From Betaproteobacteria bacterium (GTDB taxonomy: Bacteria > Pseudomonadota > Gammaproteobacteria > Burkholderiales > SG8-39): DNA of 41,559 nucleotides. The notes beneath the pieces were generated by a model. The model had not been told where the DNA came from. It worked only from the letters and a program-made list of their open reading frames with translations, and made no database searches. The position numbers and the translations under genes are program-made. Position 1 is the stretch's first letter, and the number at the start of each line of letters is the position of its first letter. The stretch lies in assembly GCA_947467435.1 (NCBI GenBank), contig CANIIA010000016.1, forward strand, positions 1 through 41,559, written 5' to 3'. Positions 33,488 through 41,559 of this stretch are shown in pieces.

Positions 33488-34242
33488 CCTTCGGCGGGGA
33501 CGTTCACCCATTCCCCGGCCTGTAAGCGCAGCACGCGCTGACAGCGTTGCGCCAATACCGGGTCGTGCGTCACCAACACCAGTGTGGTTTGTTGTTGCGC
33601 GTTCATTTCAAACATGAGATCGATGATCTCTGCGCCAGCGCGCGCATCTAAACTGCCCGTGGGCTCATCAGCGAGCACCAATTGCGGCTGCATAACAAAA
33701 GCGCGCGCTAACGCAACACGTTGTTGTTCACCACCTGAAAGATGCCGCGGTTGGTGGTGTAATCGCTCGCGCAAACCAACGCGCTGCAGTAACTGAGTCG
33801 CAGCTTCACGCGCATCAGCGCGCCCTGCCAATTCCAAAGGCAGCATCACGTTTTCAAGCGCGGTCAACGCAGGCAACAATTGAAAAGACTGAAAGACAAA
33901 TCCCATGCGGCGACCACGCAGTTGTGCGCGCGCATCTTCTGACAGCGTAAACAACGATTCACCAGCAAGCCACACCTCGCCCTGCGTGGGTGTGTCCAAG
34001 CCTGCCAAGATCGACAATAAGGTCGACTTACCTGAACCAGAGGCACCGACGATCGCCACAGCTTCACCGCGCGTGACGGCGAAATCAATCTCGCGCAAAA
34101 TAACCAACTCAGCCGATCCACTGGATACCGTTTTGTTGATTCCACTTGCCACCAATACTGCACCCGCTTGTACCGCTGCACGCGCACGCGCATGCCGATC
34201 GCTAGGGGTCGGAATGAAATTACGCTCGGTGTGCTGGCTCAT
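33484..34242 (-). CDS. ABC transporter ATP-binding protein (LolD/YbbA/MacB type)
   Basis: This is the ATPase that pairs with the downstream FtsX-like permease. It shows Walker [10 protein letters not shown], the Q-loop region [20 protein letters not shown] typical of LolD/MacB ATPases, the signature [15 protein letters not shown], Walker [13 protein letters not shown] and the H-loop LVTHD. The start is uncertain. The ATG at 34242 gives about 252 aa but lies 29 bases inside the start of the divergent tesA; GTG codons nearer the beginning of the ABC domain (around residues 24-30) would remove the overlap. Its stop overlaps the permease start by four bases, so the two genes are coupled. Confidence 0.88.
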   Translation of the reverse strand: MSQHTERNFIPTPSDRHARARAAVQAGAVLVASGINKTVSSGSAELVILREIDFAVTRGEAVAIVGASGSGKSTLLSILAGLDTPTQGEVWLAGESLFTLSEDARAQLRGRRMGFVFQSFQLLPALTALENVMLPLELAGRADAREAATQLLQRVGLRERLHHQPRHLSGGEQQRVALARAFVMQPQLVLADEPTGSLDARAGAEIIDLMFEMNAQQQTTLVLVTHDPVLAQRCQRVLRLQAGEWVNVPAEG

Positions 34243-34837
34243 GGTGTTGTGGTTATCTACATGCATGCCCGCATTGGCTGCGAACAAGATTTTGGTGTTT
34301 GGCGACAGCTTGTCTGCCGCCTATGGGTTGGCGATCGAACAAGGCTGGGTGACGCAATTAGAAGGACGGCTGCGTCAGCAAGCTCCTGATTATAGCCTCG
34401 TGAATGCCAGCATCAGTGGTGAAACAACCGCCGGAGGACGCGCGCGTCTGACGTCGCTCTTAAAGCAACATCAGCCAAGCATCGTGATTCTTGAACTTGG
34501 CGCCAACGATGGCTTGCGCGGCTTACCGGTGAGCGAAATGAAACGCAATCTTTCGGCGATGATCGTCGCCTGTCAACAAGCCAATGCACGCGTCTTACTC
34601 GTGGGTATGCGTATGGCGCCAAACTATGGGCCAAGCTACACCCAAGCGTTTGATCGCGCTTTTGCCGAATTAGCGAAACAACATCGTACTTCGCTCGTGC
34701 CTTTTTTATTTGAAGGTTTCGCTGATCAACGTAGCTTCTTTCAAGCGGATCAACTCCATCCGACCGCCGCGGCACAAGCGCGCATGCACGACAACGTCTG
34801 GCGCGCACTTTCACCCATGTTGCAAAAGCCACAATGA
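34214..34837 (+). CDS. tesA: TesA-like arylesterase / lysophospholipase, GDSL family
   Basis: This is a 207-aa SGNH-hydrolase of the TesA type, periplasmic and active on acyl esters. A signal peptide is visible ([19 protein letters not shown], ending near ALA). Catalytic blocks are in order: VFGDSLSAAYG (GDSL serine), the glycine in ASISGETTAGG, the asparagine in ELGANDGLRG, and DQLHPTAAAQ with the Asp/His. Length is typical of TesA (about 200 aa). The ATG at 34214 has a purine-rich site upstream and gives a good signal peptide. It diverges from the ABC ATPase gene and is coupled to selU through an ATGA overlap. Confidence 0.93.
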   Translation: MKLRSVCWLMVLWLSTCMPALAANKILVFGDSLSAAYGLAIEQGWVTQLEGRLRQQAPDYSLVNASISGETTAGGRARLTSLLKQHQPSIVILELGANDGLRGLPVSEMKRNLSAMIVACQQANARVLLVGMRMAPNYGPSYTQAFDRAFAELAKQHRTSLVPFLFEGFADQRSFFQADQLHPTAAAQARMHDNVWRALSPMLQKPQ

Positions 34838-35943
34838 ACGCACCCGCAGATTCACAGCCATCCGCGCGCAAACACACTACCCGCGTCGAGCCTCAGGCAT
34901 TCGTTGAGTTTGACACCATCATCGATGTTCGGTCGCCCGCTGAGTTTGCGCTTGATCATTTACCAGGGGCGATCAATGCCCCAGTACTCAGCGATACCGA
35001 ACGCGCCGAAGTCGGCACGCTATACAAACAAGTCTCGCCCTTTGCAGCACGCAAATTAGGTGCTGCACTTGTTTCAAAAAATATCGCGCATCACTTACAA
35101 GATCTGTTTGTCGATCGTCCGCGCACCTGGCGACCGTTAGTGTATTGCTGGCGTGGCGGTCAGCGTTCGGGGTCGATGGCGCATGTCTTGCGCGAAGTCG
35201 GATGGGATGCACACAGCATCAGCGGCGGATACAAAGCCTGGCGTCGTTATGTGATTGAAGCCTTAGATAAATTGCCGCTCACACTCCGCTTTCAAGTCAT
35301 TCATGGACCCACCGGTAGCGGTAAGAGCCGACTCTTACGCGCGCTGCAATTACAACATGCGCAGGTTCTCGATCTGGAAGCGCTGGCCGCGCATCGTGGC
35401 TCGGTATTGGGCGAAGAGCCCGGCACCGCGCAGCCCAGCCAAAAAATGTTTGAAAGCATGCTCTGGGACACCCTGCGTCAATTTAATCCCGCGCAGGTGG
35501 TGTTTGTGGAAGGTGAATCTAAAAAAATCGGGCAGCTACAAGTGCCCGATATGCTGATGGAGTGCATGCGACGCGCAGCGTGTTTGCGAATCGATGCGCA
35601 TCGGGAAACACGTATTCAGTTGTTATGCCAAGAATATGCGCATTTCTTTCAGGAACCGGCGCAACTCGCAGATCGTTTGCAGCACTTACACGCATTACAT
35701 GGCAGCACGCAGATTGCTGAATGGCATCAATTGATTCATTTGCGCGACTGGCCAACCCTGGTGGGTAGCCTACTTGATCATCACTACGATGCGGCCTACC
35801 ACCGATCTTCACATCACAATTACGCGCAGCTGAGTCAAGCGCCCACGATCCAAATTACACAAGCCACTGAGGCGGCGTTTTTGTCGGCTGCGAGTCAATT
35901 ATCGGTGGCGTTCAACTCCCCCCTGATAACGCAAACAGAGTAG
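34834..35943 (+). CDS. selU: tRNA 2-selenouridine/geranyl-2-thiouridine synthase SelU (MnmH)
   Basis: SelU replaces sulfur with selenium in 2-thiouridine at the wobble position of some tRNAs, through a geranylated intermediate. The 369-aa protein has an N-terminal rhodanese domain with the catalytic Cys105 in VYCWRGGQRSGS, and a P-loop GPTGSGKS at residues 158-165, followed by the family segment VFVEGESKKIGQLQVP. Both domains are intact and the length is standard. It overlaps tesA by four bases and glpD, on the other strand, by 45 bases. It needs selenophosphate from SelD, which is not in the window. Confidence 0.95.
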   Translation: MNAPADSQPSARKHTTRVEPQAFVEFDTIIDVRSPAEFALDHLPGAINAPVLSDTERAEVGTLYKQVSPFAARKLGAALVSKNIAHHLQDLFVDRPRTWRPLVYCWRGGQRSGSMAHVLREVGWDAHSISGGYKAWRRYVIEALDKLPLTLRFQVIHGPTGSGKSRLLRALQLQHAQVLDLEALAAHRGSVLGEEPGTAQPSQKMFESMLWDTLRQFNPAQVVFVEGESKKIGQLQVPDMLMECMRRAACLRIDAHRETRIQLLCQEYAHFFQEPAQLADRLQHLHALHGSTQIAEWHQLIHLRDWPTLVGSLLDHHYDAAYHRSSHHNYAQLSQAPTIQITQATEAAFLSAASQLSVAFNSPLITQTE

Positions 35944-37509
35944 ATGAAAACGCTGGACCGCTTGCTGCACGTCAAAGCCTGCGCCCAATTCTTCGCGCAA
36001 TATCTCGGCAACCGGCCTCGCCAGCTGCGCCGCCAAATGTGCGTCTAAAAACAATAGCCGATAACGCCGGGCTAATACATCTTCAATCGTGCGCGCAAAT
36101 TCGTAGCGCACTGCAAAGCGCACCATCGCAACACTGAATTCTGAGGTGAGCATCCGATCGGCATCGGGTAAGGCTTGTACGAGCGCGGCCTCGTCTCCAT
36201 ACGACGCTAAGCGCGAGACCTCGGTCAACGAAGCGCTTGCGAACGCAGGCGCGCCCCACAGGCGTGACTGTGCACGTGCACGCAATGCACTGCGCGGTAA
36301 CAGTCTGTGTTGTACACAAGCACGCAGCACATCCAATGCCATGTGCTGATAGGTCGTCCATTTGCCGCCAGTCACGCTCAACAAGCCGGCACGCGAAACA
36401 ACGATAGTGTGTTCACGCGACAATTGACTGGTCGCAGTTGTGACGTTGGCAGACGTATCACCCGAATCGATTTGCACCAATGGGCGCAGCCCCACCCACA
36501 TCGAACGAATATCTGCGCGCGTCGGCGCAGATGCCAAGAAGCGCCCGGCTTCGCGCAAAATAAAATCAATTTCTTCGGGATACGGCGCCGGCTCGGTGGG
36601 CGTGTCTTGTCGCGGCGTATCAGTGGTGCCTAACACAATGGCACCCAGCCAAGGAATAGCAAACAGTACGCGACCATCCGCTGTATTAGGCACGAGTAAG
36701 GCGCGTTGACCAGGTAAAAAACGCCGATCTACCACCAAGTGCACACCTTGGCTTGGTGCAAGCATCTTAGGTCGCTGCGCTAATCCGCTTTCCATGGCAC
36801 GAATATCATCGACCCAAACGCCAGTTGCATTGATGACACAACGCGCATGCACCGCAAATGTTTGTTGCGTTTCTTGATCTAGCACACGCGCGCCACAGAC
36901 GCGGCCTTGATCTTGCAACAATTCAATCACACGGCAGTAATTGAATAACGCCGCGCCGTGCGCAAAGGCGGTGCGTGCCATTGAAAGCGCATAGCGGGCA
37001 TCATCAAATTGCGCATCCCAATATTGCACGCCACCGCGTAGTCCTTGTGGATTGACACCCGTTAAGCGCAGCTGTGTTTGTTCTTTACTAAGAATTTCTG
37101 TGCGCCCGAGTCCACGCGTACCCGCCAGTGCATCATAAATTTTTAGACCCAATCCCATCCACCAACGCTGCCCCATGCGGTAACTTGGCATCACAAACGC
37201 GAGTGGCTGAGCCAGATGCGGCGCACTCGCTACGAGTTGCGCGCGCGCCTGTAATGCTTCGCGAACCAAACCAATCCGACCCTGCGCCAAATAGCGCACG
37301 CCACCGTGTACTAATTTTGTTGAGCGCGAACTGGTCCCACATGCAAAGTCTCCGGCTTCAACCAATGCCACCTTGAAGCCACGTGCGGCGGCCTCGAGTG
37401 CCACACCTAATCCCGTGGCTCCACCACCGATGACCAGCACATCCCAATGACTCGTCGCTTGTAAGCGAGCCAACATCGCCCCACGGGAAGAGTCGGGCCA
37501 AGTCTGCAT
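35899..37509 (-). CDS. glpD: Aerobic glycerol-3-phosphate dehydrogenase GlpD
   Basis: GlpD oxidises glycerol 3-phosphate to dihydroxyacetone phosphate and passes electrons to quinone at the inner membrane. The 536-aa protein has the FAD-binding VLVIGGGATGLGVALEAA near the N terminus, the family signature GTSSRSTKLVHGGVRYL, the FAIPWLGAIVLGTTDTP segment and the later GLLSVTGGKWTTYQHMA. Length is normal for bacterial GlpD. No membrane helix is expected. It is downstream of the histone-deacetylase-like gene by six bases in the same direction, and overlaps the end of selU. No glpK or glpF is nearby. Confidence 0.95.
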   Translation of the reverse strand: MQTWPDSSRGAMLARLQATSHWDVLVIGGGATGLGVALEAAARGFKVALVEAGDFACGTSSRSTKLVHGGVRYLAQGRIGLVREALQARAQLVASAPHLAQPLAFVMPSYRMGQRWWMGLGLKIYDALAGTRGLGRTEILSKEQTQLRLTGVNPQGLRGGVQYWDAQFDDARYALSMARTAFAHGAALFNYCRVIELLQDQGRVCGARVLDQETQQTFAVHARCVINATGVWVDDIRAMESGLAQRPKMLAPSQGVHLVVDRRFLPGQRALLVPNTADGRVLFAIPWLGAIVLGTTDTPRQDTPTEPAPYPEEIDFILREAGRFLASAPTRADIRSMWVGLRPLVQIDSGDTSANVTTATSQLSREHTIVVSRAGLLSVTGGKWTTYQHMALDVLRACVQHRLLPRSALRARAQSRLWGAPAFASASLTEVSRLASYGDEAALVQALPDADRMLTSEFSVAMVRFAVRYEFARTIEDVLARRYRLLFLDAHLAAQLARPVAEILREELGAGFDVQQAVQRFHLLCLRYQGGVERHR

Positions 37510-37515
37510 ACGCAG

Positions 37516-38442
37516 TTAATGTAGCTCGGCTAAGACGCGCAGATGCTGGACCACGCTACGCGCCAACGCAGATAGATCGTATCCACCCTCAAGCACAGAC
37601 ACGACACGACCGGCGCAGTGCGTATTGGCAAATGCTGTGAGCTGTGCGCTCACCCAAGCGTAGTCTTCATCACGAAAAGAAAGTGAAGCCATATCATCTT
37701 CAAGATGCGCATCAAAGCCGGCCGAAATTAACACTAACTCAGGTGAGAAATTTTCTAGCGCGGGCATCCAGGCCTGCGTCACGGCTTCTCGAAATTGCCG
37801 ACCACCTGAGCCTGCGTTGAGCGGAATATTTACCATGTTGTTGGCTGGGTGCTCCGTTCCACTATAGGGATAAAACGGATGCTGAAAAGTCGAGCACATT
37901 AAGACAGTCGGATCATCGGAAAAAATATCTTCTGTGCCGTTACCATGATGTACATCAAAATCAATAATTGCGACACGCGTTAAGCCATATTCAGCGATGG
38001 CATGTCGTGCGGCCACGGCCACATTATTAAAAATACAAAATCCCATGCTGCGATCACGCGTTGCGTGATGGCCAGGGGGACGCACACTTGCAAAGGCATT
38101 ACGCACCACGCCCTGCATGACTAAATCGGTGGCCAACACCGCAGCACCCGCGGCGCGCAAACAGGCTTGTAGCGTATGCGGATTCATCGCGGTATCCGGA
38201 TCCAGATATACCAAACCGGTTTGTGGGGCACGCTCACGTACAGCGTCAATGTAAGCGGCTGGATGTACACGCTCGAGTTGCGCATCGGTGGCAAGCGGTG
38301 CGTCGTAGCGTTGCAAGTACTGCCCGATCCCCGAAGCAATCAACTGATCCTCAATTGCAGAAAGACGCTCAGGGCGTTCAGGATGGAATCCACCCATATC
38401 GTGCTTCATGCAATCGGCGTGTGTAATAAACGCAGTCGTCAT
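37516..38442 (-). CDS. Histone deacetylase family protein (acetyl-lysine/acetylpolyamine hydrolase-like)
   Basis: This is a 308-aa zinc hydrolase of the HDAC/AcuC/amidohydrolase class, which removes acyl groups from lysine or polyamines. Motifs seen are HPERPERLSAIEDQLI near the N terminus, PPGHHATRDRSMGFCIFNNV (the histidine pair), VAIIDFDVHHGNGTEDIF (Asp and His zinc ligands) and ISAGFDAHLEDDMASL (the third ligand). Length fits the bacterial class II-like group. Substrate is unknown. It lies six bases upstream of glpD in the same direction, so the pair may be cotranscribed. Confidence 0.92.
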   Translation of the reverse strand: MTTAFITHADCMKHDMGGFHPERPERLSAIEDQLIASGIGQYLQRYDAPLATDAQLERVHPAAYIDAVRERAPQTGLVYLDPDTAMNPHTLQACLRAAGAAVLATDLVMQGVVRNAFASVRPPGHHATRDRSMGFCIFNNVAVAARHAIAEYGLTRVAIIDFDVHHGNGTEDIFSDDPTVLMCSTFQHPFYPYSGTEHPANNMVNIPLNAGSGGRQFREAVTQAWMPALENFSPELVLISAGFDAHLEDDMASLSFRDEDYAWVSAQLTAFANTHCAGRVVSVLEGGYDLSALARSVVQHLRVLAELH

Positions 38443-38515
38443 TGCCCCTCCTCACAGCAGAAAAATAGCTCGCAATGCACTGGCTACCGAAGTGACCGAT
38501 CGCGATGGATTGACT

Positions 38516-39292
38516 TTATGTCGATGAATAATGTGCTGCAATCGTTGCTTGGATTGCCAGCGCGGCAGCACGCGGGTCTTGCGCATCTCGAATCGGTCGA
38601 CCCACCACAATGTAGTCTGCACCATTTTGAAATGCCTGCGCAACATCGACCGTGCGCTTTTGATCGTCCGCCGACGTGTGTGTCACGGGACGAATTCCCG
38701 GCGTTATCGCGAGCAAGCGTTGACCAAACGCGGATTTAATTTTTGGCGCTTCTAATCCAGAACAAATCACGCCATCGCACCCGGCATCTGCGGCGATTGC
38801 GGCGCGTTTCAGCACCAACGCTTCAACCGTATGTGTGCTACCCATTTCTGCCAAATCACGCGCATCAAAACTCGTCAGCACGGTCACCGCAAGGAGCTGC
38901 ATAGCGCGCTTTTCTGCAACGGCTGCCTCCAAAATTGAGCGATGCGCATGCACGGTCGCGAACGTTGCACCGCGCTGCGCAAGATTAGCCACTGCGCGCC
39001 GCACGGTTTCGGGAATGTCGTAAAACTTGAGATCGGCAAATACTTTGTTGCCGCGCCCCACCAACCACTCGATGAGTTGGAAATAACCATCGGCAGTAAA
39101 TAACTCTAAGCCTACTTTGTAAAAACACGCACCTTCACCAATCCGCTCGACTAAGGCCTTGGCCTGCGCAACGTCAGGAACATCTAAGGCAACAATCAGC
39201 CGTTCGCGTGGCGCAATCAGCGCACGCGCGGCGGCAACAGTTTGGGGGGCAGTTTCAGGCGCAGTCACGGTGGCACACGTCCAAGCAGTCAA
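38516..39292 (-). CDS. pyrF: Orotidine 5'-phosphate decarboxylase PyrF
   Basis: PyrF makes UMP from orotidine monophosphate. The protein of about 258 aa has the N-terminal LIVALDVPDVAQAKALVERI, the catalytic FADLKFYDIPETVRR (Asp-Lys-Asp motif, with the second Asp in YDI), and the phosphate-binding GIRPV and QNGADYIVVGRPI segments. No ATG occurs at a suitable place; the TTG at 39292 is chosen because AGAAGG lies six bases upstream. A GTG at 39268 would give a form eight residues shorter. The start faces wrbA with 30 bases between. Confidence 0.92.
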   Translation of the reverse strand: MTAWTCATVTAPETAPQTVAAARALIAPRERLIVALDVPDVAQAKALVERIGEGACFYKVGLELFTADGYFQLIEWLVGRGNKVFADLKFYDIPETVRRAVANLAQRGATFATVHAHRSILEAAVAEKRAMQLLAVTVLTSFDARDLAEMGSTHTVEALVLKRAAIAADAGCDGVICSGLEAPKIKSAFGQRLLAITPGIRPVTHTSADDQKRTVDVAQAFQNGADYIVVGRPIRDAQDPRAAALAIQATIAAHYSST

Positions 39293-39322
39293 CAGAGTCC
39301 TTCTATGATACCGTCCCGATCC

Positions 39323-39928
39323 ATGGCTGACATTCTTGTACTTTATTATTCGCAAGGCGGTTCGGTGCGTCGCTTGGCCGACTGCATTGCCGAAGGAATC
39401 GAACGTGAACCAGGCACCGCCGCTCGACTGCGCACGGTGCCTAAAGTCGCTCCCGTCACTCAAACGACTGAACCGGCGGTTCCACCGGCAGGAGCGCCGT
39501 ATTGCACGCACGATGATTTAGCGCAAAGCATCGGGCTCGCCCTGGGGAGTCCGACACGCTTTGGCAATATGGCCGCGCCACTCAAATATTTTTTAGATAG
39601 CACCACGGGTTTATGGCTATCGGGCGCGCTCAGTGGCAAACCGGCTTGTGTATTTACCTCGAGCGCAAGTATGCATGGTGGGCAAGAATCCACCTTGTTG
39701 TCGATGATGCTGCCTCTCCTGCATCACGGCATGTTGCTGGTCGGCCTGCCTTACAGCGAGACTGCGTTATCGCAGACCCAAAGCGGAGGCACGCCCTATG
39801 GTCCCAGCCATTTGGCTGGCAGTGGTGATGATCACCCCATCACCGCAGATGAACGCTCGTTGTGTATCGCAATGGGACGGCGCTTAGCCCAAACGGCGCT
39901 ACGGTTGCATGCGAGCACTCGATCATGA
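39323..39928 (+). CDS. wrbA: NAD(P)H:quinone oxidoreductase WrbA
   Basis: WrbA is an FMN-binding flavodoxin-fold enzyme that reduces quinones by two electrons. The 201-aa protein starts with the flavin-phosphate loop ILVLYYSQGGSVRRLADCIA, followed by the family segments LGSPTRFGNMAAPLKYFLDS and KPACVFTSSASMHGGQESTL, with GTPYGPSHLAGSG nearer the end. Length matches E. coli WrbA (198 aa). An ATG at 39305 would add six residues; neither has a clear ribosome site. It is coupled to the DUF2069 gene by an ATGA overlap and diverges from pyrF. Confidence 0.94.
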   Translation: MADILVLYYSQGGSVRRLADCIAEGIEREPGTAARLRTVPKVAPVTQTTEPAVPPAGAPYCTHDDLAQSIGLALGSPTRFGNMAAPLKYFLDSTTGLWLSGALSGKPACVFTSSASMHGGQESTLLSMMLPLLHHGMLLVGLPYSETALSQTQSGGTPYGPSHLAGSGDDHPITADERSLCIAMGRRLAQTALRLHASTRS

Positions 39929-40359
39929 AGTCCGAGCAAGCTGTGGATTCAAACGCACCGCCGACCGACAACCGTGCGCAGGCAGCGTTGGCACGCGCAA
40001 GTGCTAATGCTGCGGCCATTGTGCTCATTGCACTGATTTTTTTATGTCTTGGTTGGGAGTTGTGGTTAGCGCCGCTGCGCGAAGGCGGCTCTTGGCTAGC
40101 ACTGAAAGCCTTACCGCTACTCTTGCCGCTGTTCGGCGTATTGCGCGAGCGTCGCTACACCTTTCAGTGGTCGAGCATGTTTATCTTGCTGTATTTTTGT
40201 GAAGGCGTCGTGCGCGCTTGGAGTGAGCACGGCACCACGCAAGCCTTAGCACTAGCAGAAATTTTGTTCGCGGTGCTTTATTTTGTTGCAGCCGTACTCT
40301 ATGCCCGCCACACACGCACATCGTCAGACCCGGGCAGCGAAACCGCAGCAACGCCGTAA
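39925..40359 (+). CDS. DUF2069 domain-containing membrane protein
   Basis: This is a 144-aa inner-membrane protein matching DUF2069. After a hydrophilic N terminus of about 25 residues there are four hydrophobic segments: IVLIALIFLCLGWELWLAPL, ALKALPLLLPLFGVL, WSSMFILLYFCEGVVRAW and LAEILFAVLYFVAAVLY. The arrangement with RRYTFQW between helices 2 and 3 is characteristic. No function is known for the family. The ATG overlaps the wrbA stop, which is a common gene pair in betaproteobacteria. It converges on leuA across a short repeat-containing gap. Confidence 0.9.
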   Translation: MKSEQAVDSNAPPTDNRAQAALARASANAAAIVLIALIFLCLGWELWLAPLREGGSWLALKALPLLLPLFGVLRERRYTFQWSSMFILLYFCEGVVRAWSEHGTTQALALAEILFAVLYFVAAVLYARHTRTSSDPGSETAATP

Positions 40360-40364
40360 CCCAT

Positions 40365-40388
40365 CCACCACACCACCACACCACCACG
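40365..40388. repeat. CCACCACA triplet repeat between DUF2069 gene and leuA
   Basis: CCACCACA occurs at 40365-40372 and 40373-40380, with a 7/8 copy at 40381-40388. It fills most of the 40-base gap between the two convergent genes. On the leuA strand it reads as GG-rich DNA/RNA just after the stop codon. Confidence 0.85.
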
Positions 40389-40399
40389 CCGAAACTGAC

Positions 40400-41559
40400 T
40401 TAAGCTTGCGGATTGATTCGCTCGGCCTTGCTTTGAATTTTATTCAATGCAGAGAGATACGCTTTGGCGGAGGCCACGATGATATCGGTGTCAGCGCCCA
40501 CGCCGTTCACAATGCGCCCTCCTTTTGAAAGTCGCACGGTGACCTCGCCTTGACTTTCAGTTCCCTGCGTGACGGCGTTCACCGAGTACAACAACAGTTC
40601 TGCACCGCTGTGTGCCACCGCCTCGATCGCCTTAAACACCGCATCCACCGGCCCATCTCCTTCTGCATGTGATTTTTTTTCGGATCCACCTTCAGACAAC
40701 ACAACATCCGCATGCGGACGCTCGCCCATCCCACTGCCTTGCGTCATGTGCACTAATTTCCAGTGCTCGGTTTCTGTCCCGAGAATTTCTTCAGAGACTA
40801 AAGCATGCAAGTCTTCATCAAAGATCTCGGATTTTTTATCCGCCAAGTCTTTAAATTTTTGGAACGCTTTGTTGTACGACTCTTCGTTGTCGAGTTCGAT
40901 GCCCAACTCTTTTAAGCGTTGTTTAAAGGCAGTACGACCCGAGAGCTTACCGAGCACAATTTTATTGGTGCTCCAGCCCACATCTTCGGCTGTCATGATT
41001 TCGTAGGTTTCGCGTGCTTTGAGTACGCCGTCTTGGTGAATACCGGATGCATGCGCAAACGCATTGGCACCCACCACCGCTTTGTTGGGCTGCACGACAA
41101 AGCCGGTGATCTGGCTGACCAAACGCGAGGTCGGCACAATTTGCGTGGCATCGATACGCGTTTCAAGTCCAAAGAAATCTTTGCGTGTGCGCAACGCCAT
41201 CACCACTTCTTCGAGCGCGGTGTTGCCCGCGCGTTCACCCAATCCATTGATGGTGCATTCAATTTGTCTTGCCCCACCCATGGTGACTGCTGCCAAGGAG
41301 TTGGCCACCGCCATACCTAAGTCGTTGTGACAATGCACGGACCAAACCGCTTTATCTGAATTGGGAATGCGCGTGCGTAAATCACGAATAAACGCACCAA
41401 ATTGTTCGGGCACAGCGTAACCCACCGTATCGGGCATGTTGATGGTCGTGGCGCCCTCTTTAATGACGGCCTCAAGAACACGACATAAAAAATCTGGCTC
41501 TGAGCGGCTGCCGTCTTCAGGCGAAAATTCAACATCAGGACAAGCGTTACGCGCATAAC
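40400..41559 (-). CDS. leuA: 2-isopropylmalate synthase LeuA, C-terminal part (runs off window edge)
   Basis: LeuA condenses acetyl-CoA with 2-oxoisovalerate, the first committed step of leucine synthesis. About 386 codons are inside the window and the 5' end lies beyond 41559. The reading is open to the edge and begins with [18 protein letters not shown]; an ATG at 41437 is internal. The catalytic barrel is represented by [19 protein letters not shown] and the metal-binding [15 protein letters not shown]. The [15 protein letters not shown] motif marks the linker region, and the C-terminal regulatory (LeuA dimer) domain follows, with [20 protein letters not shown] and [16 protein letters not shown]. 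This is the long form with feedback domain. Confidence 0.95.
   Translation of the reverse strand, partial: YARNACPDVEFSPEDGSRSEPDFLCRVLEAVIKEGATTINMPDTVGYAVPEQFGAFIRDLRTRIPNSDKAVWSVHCHNDLGMAVANSLAAVTMGGARQIECTINGLGERAGNTALEEVVMALRTRKDFFGLETRIDATQIVPTSRLVSQITGFVVQPNKAVVGANAFAHASGIHQDGVLKARETYEIMTAEDVGWSTNKIVLGKLSGRTAFKQRLKELGIELDNEESYNKAFQKFKDLADKKSEIFDEDLHALVSEEILGTETEHWKLVHMTQGSGMGERPHADVVLSEGGSEKKSHAEGDGPVDAVFKAIEAVAHSGAELLLYSVNAVTQGTESQGEVTVRLSKGGRIVNGVGADTDIIVASAKAYLSALNKIQSKAERINPQA

Noticed and set aside
33905..34213. 103-residue extension of tesA upstream
   Set aside because: It is antisense to the ABC ATPase domain and would bury the signal peptide; the ATG at 34214 fits TesA.

Overview
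The window looks like a chromosomal segment of a betaproteobacterium, most likely Burkholderiales, with moderate GC content. This rests on gene content: an FDH3-type formate dehydrogenase cluster with DUF3305/DUF3306 partners, a WrbA-DUF2069 pair, TcuAB, SelU, and an RmuC/ABC-exporter/TesA neighbourhood. I see no rRNA, tRNA, CRISPR array, insertion sequence or phage gene. Genes are tightly packed, with many ATGA stop/start overlaps.

The first 29 kb hold a molybdenum/tungsten and formate-oxidation region. At the left edge is the 5' end of a divergent gene resembling the tungstate permease TupB, next to modABC for molybdate uptake. A chromate-transporter gene follows (chrA), with a DUF1330 gene and a lipoprotein gene. 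A long minus-strand cluster then reads from 15.3 kb down to 5.0 kb: DUF3305, DUF3306, a 701-aa polyferredoxin, a TorD-like chaperone, a gap with a candidate promoter, a small Tat protein (called fdhX here), the catalytic subunit fdhA (Cys, not Sec), the Fe-S subunit fdhB, a small lipoprotein, the cytochrome b subunit fdhC, a small secreted protein and a lipoprotein Cu/Zn superoxide dismutase (sodC). Diverging from it are moaA and fdhD; mobA and moeA lie at 25-27 kb. Together these genes cover oxyanion import, steps of bis-MGD cofactor synthesis, cofactor sulfuration, enzyme maturation and the enzyme itself.

From 17.3 to 25 kb: tcuBA (tricarballylate/citrate-type oxidation), a DEAD-box RNA helicase behind a long hairpin-rich leader, a substrate-binding-like protein without a signal peptide, a quinone-oxidoreductase-like gene preceded by a 14-bp tandem repeat, and an MFS transporter. 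From 26.9 to 41.6 kb the content is mostly housekeeping: transaldolase coupled to moeA, an amidase, rmuC, an ABC exporter pair divergent from tesA-selU, glpD, a histone-deacetylase-like hydrolase, pyrF, wrbA, a DUF2069 gene and a leuA fragment running off the right edge.

The items most worth a second look are the helicase leader, the small uncharacterised proteins and sodC inside the formate dehydrogenase operon, the candidate fdh promoter with an upstream dyad, and the 14-bp repeat at 22.74-22.81 kb. I found no clearly new defence or mobile system. All identifications come from reading motifs and family resemblance; no database search was run.
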